The position numbers and the translations under genes are program-made. From an uncultured Haemophilus sp. (GTDB lineage Bacteria > Pseudomonadota > Gammaproteobacteria > Enterobacterales > Pasteurellaceae): DNA of 17,506 nucleotides. The stretch covers positions 1 to 17,506 of the forward strand of contig NZ_CALJRX010000040.1 of assembly GCF_937976265.1 (NCBI RefSeq). Direction: 5' to 3'. Below, piece by piece: positions 5,661-12,388 of the stretch (its first letter is position 1; the number at the start of each line of letters is the position of its first letter). Below the pieces are notes generated by a model. The model made no database searches. It saw only the letters and a list, made by a program, of their open reading frames with translations, and was not told where the DNA came from.

Positions 5661-6929
5661 TTGGACAGTATTCCCCTTAGTACTTTATTTATTACACTGA
5701 TTATCTGTTTAATTTTATCTGCCTATTTTTCCGGCTCAGAAACCGGCTTACTCTCTCTCAATAAATATCGTCTTCGCTTTCTGGCGGAACAAGGCAATAA
5801 AGGTGCGCAAAAAGCAGAAAAACTGCTTGAAAAGCCGGATACCTTGTTAAGTTTCATTTTGATCTTTAATAACCTTGTGAATATCAGCGCTTCAGCTATT
5901 GCAACCATGATTGGTATGCGTTTATATGGTGATGCGGGTGTAGCAATTGCAACAGGTTTATTAACCTTTGCAATGCTCGTTTTTTCTGAGATTTTCCCTA
6001 AAACGGTTGCGGCGATGTACCCAGAGAAAGTGGGATTATTTTCAAGTCACATTTTGTCGCTATTGTTAAAAGTGTTCTATCCATTAGTTTGGTTTATGAA
6101 TATTTTTACGAAAACCTTAATGCGAATGGTCGGATTAAAACCCGATTTACAAAAACAAGTGATTAGCCACGATGAATTAAAAAGTATTGTATCGGAAGCG
6201 GGCGAAGCGACTCCAGATGAACAACATCCACAGATGTTGCTTTCTATTTTAGATATGGAAACCATCACTGTGGACGATATTATGGTGCCACGTAATGAAA
6301 TTGGTGGGATTGATATTAACGATGATTGGAAAGCCATTATGCGTCAGCTTGCTCATGCGCCACATAATCGTATTGTGCTATATAAAGGTAGCCTAGATGA
6401 GCAAGTGCTAGGGATTTTACGTGTGCGTGAAGCTTTCCGCTTGTTATTAGAAAAAAATGAATTTACCAAAGAAACCTTATTACGCGCCATCGATGAAGTG
6501 TACTTCATTCCACAAGGGACGCCACTAAAAACACAATTAGCGAATTTCCGTGCGAAAAAAGAACGTATCGGTTTAGTGGTGGATGAGTATGGTGATATCA
6601 AAGGGTTAGTCACACTTGAAGATATTTTGGAAGAAATTGTAGGTGATTTCACCACTTCTATGGCTCCATCTATTGAGCAAGAAGTGGTGCAACAATCTGA
6701 CGGTTCGATGATTATTGAAGGTTCGGCAAATCTTCGTGATTTGAATAAAATGTTTGGTTGGGAATTGGATACGGAAGATGCACGAACCTTTAATGGTTTG
6801 ATTCTTGAGCATCTTGAAGATATTCCTGATGAAGGAACGGTTTGTGAAATTGATGGCTTGAAAATTACGATTTTGGAAGTCAGCGATAATATGATTAAAC
6901 AAGCGAAAGTGGAGAAGTTAGCCTCTTAA
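5661..6929 (+). CDS. corB: CNNM/CorB-type membrane protein with CBS pair and CorC/HlyC domain
   Basis: Polytopic inner-membrane protein of the CNNM/UPF0053 family (E. coli YfjD), implicated in Mg2+/Co2+ transport or efflux. A TTG start at 5661 gives 422 residues. The N-terminal DUF21/CNNM membrane domain (about 1-190) contains SAYFSGSETGLLSLNKYRLR, LIFNNLVNISASAIATMIGM and FSEIFPKTVAAMYPEKV. A CBS-domain pair follows (about 195-325: MDDIMVPRNEIGGIDINDDW-like start at TVDDIMVPRNE, later LVVDEYGDIKGLVTLEDIL), then the CorC_HlyC C-terminal domain (about 335-420). The TTG is supported by its AAAGGA ribosome-binding site and by starting the protein where the enteric orthologue does. Its position after ypjD matches enterics. 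Older databases often label it 'hemolysin', which is not supported. selD follows 63 bases later without a clear terminator between. Confidence 0.92.
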   Translation: MDSIPLSTLFITLIICLILSAYFSGSETGLLSLNKYRLRFLAEQGNKGAQKAEKLLEKPDTLLSFILIFNNLVNISASAIATMIGMRLYGDAGVAIATGLLTFAMLVFSEIFPKTVAAMYPEKVGLFSSHILSLLLKVFYPLVWFMNIFTKTLMRMVGLKPDLQKQVISHDELKSIVSEAGEATPDEQHPQMLLSILDMETITVDDIMVPRNEIGGIDINDDWKAIMRQLAHAPHNRIVLYKGSLDEQVLGILRVREAFRLLLEKNEFTKETLLRAIDEVYFIPQGTPLKTQLANFRAKKERIGLVVDEYGDIKGLVTLEDILEEIVGDFTTSMAPSIEQEVVQQSDGSMIIEGSANLRDLNKMFGWELDTEDARTFNGLILEHLEDIPDEGTVCEIDGLKITILEVSDNMIKQAKVEKLAS

Positions 6930-6944
6930 ATACGGCTTTTTCTG

Positions 6945-6953
6945 ACCGCTCTT
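6945..6953 (-). repeat. Degenerate USS between corB and selD
   Basis: ACCGCTCTT differs by one base from ACCGCACTT and is followed by a T-run. No inverted partner is present, so it does not form a terminator. Confidence 0.5.
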
Positions 6954-6992
6954 TTTGTTTAAGAAATACGTTATTTTAACAAAGGATTGAAT

Positions 6993-8030
6993 ATGACGGA
7001 TGAGATTCGTTTAACACAATACAGCCATGGCGCAGGTTGAGGCTGTAAAATTTCGCCTAAGGTGTTAGGGACAATTTTACAGACAGAACTCGAAGAATTT
7101 GCTGATCCCAATTTATTAGTGGGAAATGAAACAGCGGATGATGCAGCGGTTTATGATCTTGGTAATGGTACTGCAATTATTAGTACCACGGATTTTTTCA
7201 TGCCGATTGTAGACGATCCTTTTGATTTTGGACGTATTGCGGCAACCAACGCAATTAGTGATATTTTTGCTATGGGCGGTAAGCCGATTATGGCGATTGC
7301 CATTTTAGGTTTCCCGATTAATAAATTACCGGCAGAAGTGGCACAGAAGATTGTTGATGGTGGCCGTTTTGCTTGTCATCAAGCGGGGATTTCCCTTGCT
7401 GGTGGTCATTCGATTGATGCGCCAGAACCCATTTTTGGTTTAGCTGTAACGGGCATTATTGCAACCGAACGTGTAAAACGTAATGCCTCAGCAGAAGCAA
7501 ATTGTAAGCTTTATTTAACCAAACCATTAGGTATCGGCGTGCTGACTACTGCTGAGAAAAAAGGCAAGTTAAAACCAGAACATCAAGGCTTAGCGACGGC
7601 AGCCATGTGTCAAATGAACCTGATTGGTAGCCAATTTGCGGAAGTTGCTGGTGTAACCGCCATGACGGATGTCACTGGCTTTGGTTTATTAGGACACTTA
7701 GCTGAAATCTGTGAAGGCTCAAATCTTAATGCGGTTGTGCATTTTGATAAAATCAAATTATTAGATGGCGTAGCGGATTATATTGCTGAAGGTTGTGTAC
7801 CAGGTGGAACCAACCGTAACTTTGAAAGCTATGGTCATAAAATTGGTCCTCTTACGGATTATCAAAAAGCGGTACTTTGTGATCCTCAAACTTCAGGTGG
7901 CTTGTTGATTGCGGTTAAACCTGAAAGTGAAGCGGAAATTTTAGAGATTGCGAAAAAAGCCGGTATTGAGCTGAGTGAGGTCGGTGTATTGAAACCTCAC
8001 CAAGAAGGTGTGCTGGTCGAAGTCGAATAA
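6993..8030 (+). CDS. selD: Selenophosphate synthetase, a selenoprotein with Sec16 encoded by TGA
   Basis: Makes selenophosphate from selenide and ATP, the selenium donor for tRNA-Sec and for selenouridine in tRNA. An ATG at 6993 with ribosome-binding site AAAGGA (6981-6986, 6 bases upstream) opens MTDEIRLTQYSHGAG, then an in-frame TGA at 7038-7040, then GCKISPKVLGTILQ. The family active-site motif is G(C/U)GCK, so the TGA falls on the catalytic residue and is read as selenocysteine: position 16, followed by Gly17, Cys18, Lys19. With it the protein has 345 residues, the normal length. Later stretches also fit SelD: DDAAVYDLGNGTAIISTTDF, ATNAISDIFAMGGKPIMA, AGGHSIDAPEPIFG, DVTGFGLLGHL and DPQTSGGLL. 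A SECIS hairpin follows the TGA directly. A start at GTG 7062 would remove the active site. Decoding needs selA, selB and selC elsewhere in the genome. Confidence 0.96.
7038..7082 (+). promoter_or_regulatory. UGA selenocysteine codon and bacterial SECIS element
   Basis: The TGA (7038-7040) is followed by a perfect 10-pair stem, CTGTAAAATT (7043-7052) with AATTTTACAG (7073-7082). An internal loop follows, then a 5-pair upper stem CCTAA (7056-7060) with TTAGG (7065-7069) and a GGTG apical loop (7061-7064). Bacterial SECIS elements lie inside the coding region just after the UGA and carry G/U in a small apical loop for SelB binding. The loop here begins 20 bases after the TGA, which is within the expected range. 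Confidence 0.88.
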
Positions 8031-8052
8031 ATCTTTTTCGTCAAAATAAAAA

Positions 8053-8080
8053 TGCGGTGAAAATTTCACCGCACTTTTTT
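8053..8080 (+). terminator. USS-based terminator after selD
   Basis: TGCGGTGAAA (8053-8062) pairs perfectly with TTTCACCGCA (8064-8073), and C plus six T residues follow. The right arm contains an exact USS (8068-8076); the left arm carries a one-mismatch copy (AAATGCGGT, 8050-8058). It should end selD transcription. Its T-tract runs to the end of the convergent acyl-CoA synthetase gene, whose stop is at 8079-8081. Confidence 0.88.
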
Positions 8081-9896
8081 ATTCTTTATTTTCCTTGTTC
8101 TCTTTATTGTTGGAATACATCGAATCAATGATATGACGATAACGTTCCATAATTACTTTTCGGCGTAATTTTAGCGTAGGCGTGATTTCACCAAGTTTGA
8201 CGCTAAATGCCTGAGAGAGTAGCGTAAATTTCTTCACTTGCTCGAAGTGCGCCAGTTCTTTTTGAAGACTTTCGATACGTTGTTCAAACATCTTAATAAT
8301 GTCAGAGTGTTTGAGTAATTCCATGCGATCTTGATACTTAATATTCAGTTTTTTCGCATATTCTTCTACGCTATCAAAACAAGGTACGATCAACGCTGAA
8401 ACATATTTTTTTGCATCAGCAATAATCGCAATTTGTTCGATAAATTTATCTTTGCCAATTTTACCTTCGATATATTGTGGCGCAATGTATTTTCCGTTAG
8501 ACGTTTTCATCAACTCTTTAATACGGTCGGTAATAAATAAATTACCATCAGCATCAAATTCACCGGCATCTCCCGTTTTCAAGAAACCATCTTCAGTGAA
8601 GGCTTGAGCCGTTTCTTCTGGCTTTTTATAGTAACCTTTCATCACCATGCCGCCACGCACTAGAATCTCGTTATTTTCACCAATTTTAACTTCTGCGTTT
8701 GGCATTAATTTACCAATAGAATTCGGATTAAAATGATGGTCATCCCAACAAGAAACGGTAGCTGTGGTTTCTGTCATACCATAACCGAGTTTGATATTAA
8801 TCCCAATGCTATGGAAGAAAAGCCCAATGCTCGGTTCTAATTTTGCGCCTCCGCAAGGCATCATTTTAATACGTCCGCCTAACAATGAACGCAATTTAGA
8901 AAGTACCATTTTATCGGCAAGCGCATAGCGTTTTTGCAAGAAGAACGGGACTTTTTTATTTTGAGAGAGAAGATCAAAACGTTTTTGTCCTACTGCAATC
9001 GCCCAATGGAAAATCATCTGACGAATAAAAGGCGCTTTTTGTACTTTATCAAGCACAGCAGAATAAATTTTTTCATAGAAACGCGGTACTGCACACATAA
9101 AGGTCGGACGCACTTCCGCTAATGTTTCACGTACTTGATTGGTGTCTTCGAGATAACAAAGAATTGCTCCGCGATGTAACACATAGGCAACCCAAGCACG
9201 CTCAAAAATATGGCTAAATGGTAAAAAAGAAAGTGAAACCTCATCTTGATTAACATCTAATGCAATATCATGGGCTTCAAGTTGATGTGCCAAGTTACTG
9301 TAATCAAGCATTACGCCTTTCGGTTCACCTGTTGTGCCTGATGTGTAGATGATCGTGAATAAATCATCCATTGTCTTACTTGCTAAACGAGTTTCAAATT
9401 CAGCCTGAAATTCGGCTGTGCCTAATTTAATTAAATCGTCCCAATGGCAAGAAAGAGTGTTTTCTCTCAGTTGAATTTGTTCTTTCATGGCCACAATTTT
9501 TTGTAATTGTGGGCATTGATGCGCAATTTCTAACGCTTGATTATATTGTTCTTGATCACCGACAAACAGAATTTTGACATCGGCATGATTTAAAATAAAT
9601 TCAGCTTGTTGTGCGGTATTGGTTGCATAAATTGGAACTGTGATGGCACGGACTTGAAGCGCAGCAATATCTGCGATTGTCCAACGTGACATATTGTTCG
9701 CAAAAATTGCAATTTTATCTTGTACTTGAATATTGCAAGCAAGAAAAGCTAATGAAAGCTGATCAAGCTGTTGTTGAAATGAGTTCCACGAAATATCTTT
9801 CCATAAGCCATTAATTTTATGGCGAAGTGCGGTTGCATTTTGACGAGTTTTTGCCTGTTGGCGAATTCGATTGACGAAATGACGGTCTAAATTCAT
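8079..9896 (-). CDS. Long-chain acyl-CoA synthetase (AMP-forming)
   Basis: Activates long-chain fatty acids to acyl-CoA through an acyl-adenylate; member of the ANL (adenylate-forming) superfamily, in the group of FadD15-like bacterial enzymes. It has 605 residues. The nucleotide-binding loop YTSGTTGEPKG is at 184-194, GYGMTE at 371-376, and the hinge/ATP region LKTGDAGEFDADGNLFITDR from 439, followed by KELMKTSNGKYIAP with the candidate catalytic lysines. The C-terminus ends in a low-complexity KENKENKE tail. The ATG at 9896 has an AAGG ribosome-binding site 5 bases upstream. In H. influenzae an orthologue lies next to gapA, as here. It is not close in sequence style to E. coli FadD, so I give no symbol. 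Substrate chain length cannot be read from the sequence. Confidence 0.92.
   Translation of the reverse strand: MNLDRHFVNRIRQQAKTRQNATALRHKINGLWKDISWNSFQQQLDQLSLAFLACNIQVQDKIAIFANNMSRWTIADIAALQVRAITVPIYATNTAQQAEFILNHADVKILFVGDQEQYNQALEIAHQCPQLQKIVAMKEQIQLRENTLSCHWDDLIKLGTAEFQAEFETRLASKTMDDLFTIIYTSGTTGEPKGVMLDYSNLAHQLEAHDIALDVNQDEVSLSFLPFSHIFERAWVAYVLHRGAILCYLEDTNQVRETLAEVRPTFMCAVPRFYEKIYSAVLDKVQKAPFIRQMIFHWAIAVGQKRFDLLSQNKKVPFFLQKRYALADKMVLSKLRSLLGGRIKMMPCGGAKLEPSIGLFFHSIGINIKLGYGMTETTATVSCWDDHHFNPNSIGKLMPNAEVKIGENNEILVRGGMVMKGYYKKPEETAQAFTEDGFLKTGDAGEFDADGNLFITDRIKELMKTSNGKYIAPQYIEGKIGKDKFIEQIAIIADAKKYVSALIVPCFDSVEEYAKKLNIKYQDRMELLKHSDIIKMFEQRIESLQKELAHFEQVKKFTLLSQAFSVKLGEITPTLKLRRKVIMERYRHIIDSMYSNNKENKENKE
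9825..9833 (+). repeat. DNA uptake signal sequence (USS) inside the acyl-CoA synthetase gene
   Basis: Exact AAGTGCGGT near the 5' end of the minus-strand gene, encoding part of ATALRHK. Confidence 0.9.
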
Positions 9897-10081
9897 ATAA
9901 GCCTTATTTGAGCGAACAACTGTACGCTAATATAAACGAAATAAATTTAAAATCTAGTGAAATGTTGTTATTTTGTGAATATAGAATAAATAATAGACAT
10001 ATTTATTTTTCTATTTTTATTTCAGGATGAGCAATAAAGAATTTAAAAATATTGAGTAAGTGAAATGGATTGGAAATAAAA

Positions 10082-10102
10082 AACCGCTCTAAAAGAGCGG
10101 TT
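10082..10102 (-). terminator. Intrinsic terminator of gapA
   Basis: AACCGCTCT (10082-10090) and AGAGCGGTT (10094-10102) form a perfect 9-pair GC-rich stem with a 3-base loop. On the minus strand it is followed by a strong T-tract (TTTTATTTCC, continuing the T's of the stem), 19 bases after the gapA stop. The arms include AAGAGCGGT, a one-base variant of the uptake signal. The remainder of the gap towards the acyl-CoA synthetase gene (9897-10081) is AT-rich and shows nothing else I can name. Confidence 0.9.
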
Positions 10103-10121
10103 AATTTTTTAGGTATTTTGA

Positions 10122-11141
10122 TTAGCCTTTGTAGTTGTAAACGTGTGCAACTAAGTCTAATACTTTGTTTGAGTAACCCGTTTCGTTATCGTACCAAGAT
10201 ACTAATTTAACGAAAGAATCAGTTAATGCGATACCCGCATCAGCATCAAATACAGAAGTTAAAGTACAACCGTTGAAGTCTGTAGAAACGACTGCATCTT
10301 CAGTGTAACCTAAAACGCCTTTTAATTCGCCGTTGAAAGTTTTACCTTCAGCTGCATCTTTGATTGCTTGTTTGATTTGTTCGTAAGTTGCTGGTTTTTC
10401 TAAGTTTACAGTTAAGTCAACGACAGAAACGTTTGGAGTAGGAACACGGAACGCCATACCAGTTAATTTACCGTTTAATGCAGGTAATACTTTACCCACT
10501 GCTTTCGCTGCACCGGTAGATGAAGGGATGATGTTTTGTGATGCACCACGACCACCGCGCCAGTCTTTAGCTGATGGACCATCAACAGTTTTTTGAGTTG
10601 CTGTGGTTGCGTGAACTGTAGTCATTAAACCATCTTTAATACCGAAAGTTTCGTGAACAACACGTGCTAAAGGTGCTAAACAGTTTGTAGTACAAGAAGC
10701 GTTAGACACGATGTCTTGACCAGCGTATGCGCCGAAGTTTACACCACGTACGAACATTGGTGTGCTATCTTTAGAAGGACCTGTTAATACGACTTTTTTC
10801 GCACCAGCAGTGATGTGTTTGCGTGCTGTTTCATCAGTTAAGAATAAACCTGTTGCTTCAACTGCAACATCAACGCCGATCGCACCCCAGTTAAGGTTTG
10901 CAGGATCACGTTCAGAAGTAACACGGATAGTTTTACCGTTTACTACTAAGTTACCGTCTTTAACTTCAACAGTACCGTCAAAACGACCGTGAGTTGAATC
11001 GTATTTCAACATGTAAGCCATGTATTCAACGTCGATTAAGTCGTTGATACCTACAACTTCGATGTCATCGCGATGTTGTGCTGCACGGAATACGATACGA
11101 CCGATACGGCCGAAACCGTTGATACCAATTTTAATAGCCAT
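10122..11141 (-). CDS. gapA: Glyceraldehyde-3-phosphate dehydrogenase
   Basis: Glycolytic enzyme converting glyceraldehyde 3-phosphate, NAD+ and phosphate to 1,3-bisphosphoglycerate in the cytoplasm. It has 339 residues, a usual length. The Rossmann fold begins with IGINGFGRIGR (5-15), and Asp34 in GINDL favours NAD+. The catalytic motif ASCTTNCLAP places the nucleophile at Cys150, and the partner histidine is His177 in TTVHATTATQK. The C-terminal SWYDNETGYSNKV is also conserved. The ATG at 11141 has an AAGGTGAAA ribosome-binding region. The upstream region has an extended -10 and a CRP site, so expression is probably tuned by cAMP. Codon use looks restricted, with frequent repeated codons, as in highly expressed genes. 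The classical alternative, erythrose-4-phosphate dehydrogenase, is less likely. Confidence 0.97.
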   Translation of the reverse strand: MAIKIGINGFGRIGRIVFRAAQHRDDIEVVGINDLIDVEYMAYMLKYDSTHGRFDGTVEVKDGNLVVNGKTIRVTSERDPANLNWGAIGVDVAVEATGLFLTDETARKHITAGAKKVVLTGPSKDSTPMFVRGVNFGAYAGQDIVSNASCTTNCLAPLARVVHETFGIKDGLMTTVHATTATQKTVDGPSAKDWRGGRGASQNIIPSSTGAAKAVGKVLPALNGKLTGMAFRVPTPNVSVVDLTVNLEKPATYEQIKQAIKDAAEGKTFNGELKGVLGYTEDAVVSTDFNGCTLTSVFDADAGIALTDSFVKLVSWYDNETGYSNKVLDLVAHVYNYKG

Positions 11142-11202
11142 AAGATTTTCACCTTCTATTTTTTAAGTTAAACAAAATCGTTGCTCTAACGAGTTCCTGT
11201 CG

Positions 11203-11211
11203 ATTATAGCA
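11203..11211 (-). promoter_or_regulatory. gapA extended -10 promoter element
   Basis: On the minus strand the sequence reads TGCTATAAT, a perfect extended -10 (TGnTATAAT). The -35 position holds only a T-run, which is weak, so activity should depend on the extended -10 and on CRP bound upstream. Transcription would start near 11196, leaving a leader of about 55 bases. Confidence 0.82.
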
Positions 11212-11247
11212 TGGGCCTTTTGATAAAAAAAAGGGTATATACCACTT

Positions 11248-11269
11248 TTTTGTGATCTCGATCACTTTT
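11248..11269 (-). promoter_or_regulatory. CRP site upstream of gapA
   Basis: TGTGA-TCTCGA-TCACT (core 11251-11266) matches the CRP consensus at all but the last core position. Its centre lies about 62 bases upstream of the predicted gapA start, close to the classical class I activator position (-61.5). It is about 77 bases from the predicted gmk start, so gapA is the more likely target. Confidence 0.75.
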
Positions 11270-11299
11270 TAACAATTTGGTAAAACAAATGAAAATTTG

Positions 11300-11308
11300 A
11301 CCGCACTT
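11300..11308 (-). repeat. DNA uptake signal sequence (USS) in the gapA/gmk gap
   Basis: Exact ACCGCACTT, preceded by TTTG and followed by TTTT. It lies in the gmk promoter region. Confidence 0.9.
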
Positions 11309-11323
11309 TTCATTTTCTTTTTG

Positions 11324-11329
11324 TATAAT
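11324..11329 (+). promoter_or_regulatory. gmk -10 element
   Basis: A perfect TATAAT hexamer lies 30 bases before the gmk start. The base stretch 17 positions upstream falls inside the uptake signal and is a poor -35. Transcription would start near 11336 and give a short leader. Confidence 0.6.
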
Positions 11330-11359
11330 AAAAACAAACAACAAGAAGAGGTTTCAATT

Positions 11360-11986
11360 ATGTCTCAAGGTAATTTATATATTCTTTCTGCGCCGAGTGG
11401 GGCGGGCAAGTCATCATTAATTTCCGCGTTATTAGAGAAAAGTCAAGGCACGAAAAAAATGGTGTCTATTTCACACACAACGCGTTCTCCTCGTCCAGGC
11501 GAAAGTCATGGTGTGCATTATTATTTTGTTTCAGTAGAAGAATTTGAAACCTTAATTGAAAAAGGCCACTTCTTAGAATATGCAAAAGTGTTTGGCGGTA
11601 ATTATTACGGCACTTCATTGCCAGCAATTGAAGAAAACTTAGCAAAAGGCATTGATGTGTTTTTAGATATTGACTGGCAAGGTGCGCAGCAAATTCGTCA
11701 AAAAGTACCTTCTGTAAAAAGCATTTTTATTTTGCCACCGTCATTGCCAGAATTAGAACGTCGTTTGGTTGAACGAGGACAGGATAGCAAAGAGGTCATT
11801 GCTGAGCGAATGTCAAAAGCAATCAGCGAAATTTCGCATTATGATGAATATGATTACGTTATTGTGAATGATAATTTTGAACAGGCATTGGCAGATTTAC
11901 AAAGCATTTTGCAGGCAGAACGCTTGACCAAAGCTTATCAACAGACAGAAAATGCAGACTTAATTCATCAGCTACTAGCAAAATAA
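11360..11986 (+). CDS. gmk: Guanylate kinase
   Basis: Phosphorylates GMP (and dGMP) to GDP with ATP, in the cytoplasm. Starting at the ATG at 11360 gives 208 residues (E. coli Gmk has 207). The P-loop SAPSGAGKSSL is near residues 10-20. GMP-binding and lid regions follow: SHTTRSPRPGESHGVHYYFV, FGGNYYGTSLPAIEE, DVFLDIDWQGAQQIR and SIFILPPSLPELERRL. The ribosome-binding site AGAGG (11347-11351) is 8 bases before this ATG. A longer frame back to 11297 would begin inside the uptake signal and upstream of the -10, so it is rejected. It heads the gmk-rpoZ-spoT-recG group; the GDP it makes is a precursor of the GTP/ppGpp pools handled by SpoT. Confidence 0.97.
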   Translation: MSQGNLYILSAPSGAGKSSLISALLEKSQGTKKMVSISHTTRSPRPGESHGVHYYFVSVEEFETLIEKGHFLEYAKVFGGNYYGTSLPAIEENLAKGIDVFLDIDWQGAQQIRQKVPSVKSIFILPPSLPELERRLVERGQDSKEVIAERMSKAISEISHYDEYDYVIVNDNFEQALADLQSILQAERLTKAYQQTENADLIHQLLAK

Positions 11987-12046
11987 GCTTGAATTGAGTA
12001 CAATATTTTCCCTTTATAGACATTATTTTTAACATCGGAGTAAAAC

Positions 12047-12313
12047 ATGGCTCGAGTGACTGTGCAAGATGCAGTAGAAAAAATTGGTAACCGTTTTGAT
12101 TTAATTTTAACCGCCGCTCGTCGTGCGAGACAATTAGAGTTGCATCAAAGTGAGCCGTTAGTGCCGGAAGATAACGATAAACCAACTGTCATCGCATTAC
12201 GTGAAATCGAAAAAGGGTTAATCAACCAAGAAATCATGGATGCAAAAGAGTATTTAGATGCGGCAGCTTCTCAACGTAACGAAGAAGTGGCAGTAGCGTT
12301 AATCGCAGAATAA
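12047..12313 (+). CDS. rpoZ: RNA polymerase omega subunit
   Basis: Small subunit that assists assembly of RNA polymerase beta' and forms part of one ppGpp-binding site in enteric RNA polymerase. It has 88 residues (E. coli 91). Conserved regions are MARVTVQDAVEKIGNRFDLI and AARRARQL, then KPTVIALREIEKGLI. The N-terminal MARVTV residues are those that contact ppGpp in E. coli, and they are present. The ATG at 12047 has a GGAG ribosome-binding site (12037-12040). It lies 60 bases after gmk; a TACAAT hexamer at 11999-12004 could be a -10 for an extra promoter, but I see no good -35. spoT follows, as in E. coli. Confidence 0.97.
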   Translation: MARVTVQDAVEKIGNRFDLILTAARRARQLELHQSEPLVPEDNDKPTVIALREIEKGLINQEIMDAKEYLDAAASQRNEEVAVALIAE

Positions 12314-12321
12314 TCTCATTA

Positions 12322-12354
12322 AAGTGCGGTCAAAATTAAAGCTATTTTGATCGC
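12322..12354 (+). terminator. USS-based hairpin between rpoZ and spoT (possible attenuator)
   Basis: GCGGTCAAAAT (12326-12336), containing the end of an exact USS (12322-12330), pairs with ATTTTGATCGC (12344-12354) through 11 pairs with one G-T wobble and a 7-base loop. No T-run follows, so it is at best a weak terminator or pause site between rpoZ and spoT. The design (USS arm plus a degenerate TTTTGATCGC arm) is the same as that of the hairpin at 2049-2084. Confidence 0.5.
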
Positions 12355-12378
12355 CTCGTCTTTCTCTCTACAAAAAGT

Positions 12379-12382
12379 CAGG
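12379..12382 (+). promoter_or_regulatory. Ribosome-binding site deciding the spoT start
   Basis: CAGG lies 6 bases before TTG at 12389. A TTG at 12347, in the same frame, lies in the right arm of the rpoZ/spoT hairpin and lacks such a site. Confidence 0.6.
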
Positions 12383-12388
12383 TGTCCT

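Noticed and set aside
7038..7040. TGA in selD as a nonsense mutation (pseudogene)
   Set aside because: The position coincides with the known Sec/Cys site, the frame is otherwise intact, and a SECIS-like hairpin follows.
7062..8030. selD starting at GTG 7062
   Set aside because: This start lies inside the SECIS upper loop, has no ribosome-binding site and removes the catalytic residue and lysine. The upstream ATG frame with TGA fits the family exactly.
9897..10081. Small gene or regulatory RNA between the acyl-CoA synthetase gene and gapA
   Set aside because: AT-rich with only a lone TTTGTGAA half-site resembling CRP; no convincing frame or stem apart from the gapA terminator.
11297..11359. 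N-terminal extension of gmk (longest frame)
   Set aside because: It begins in an uptake signal upstream of the TATAAT element, and the 21 extra residues have no counterpart in guanylate kinases. The ATG at 11360 has a good ribosome-binding site.
11859..12185. Minus-strand frame of 108 codons over the gmk/rpoZ junction
   Set aside because: Antisense to two conserved genes, with no family resemblance and no ribosome-binding site.
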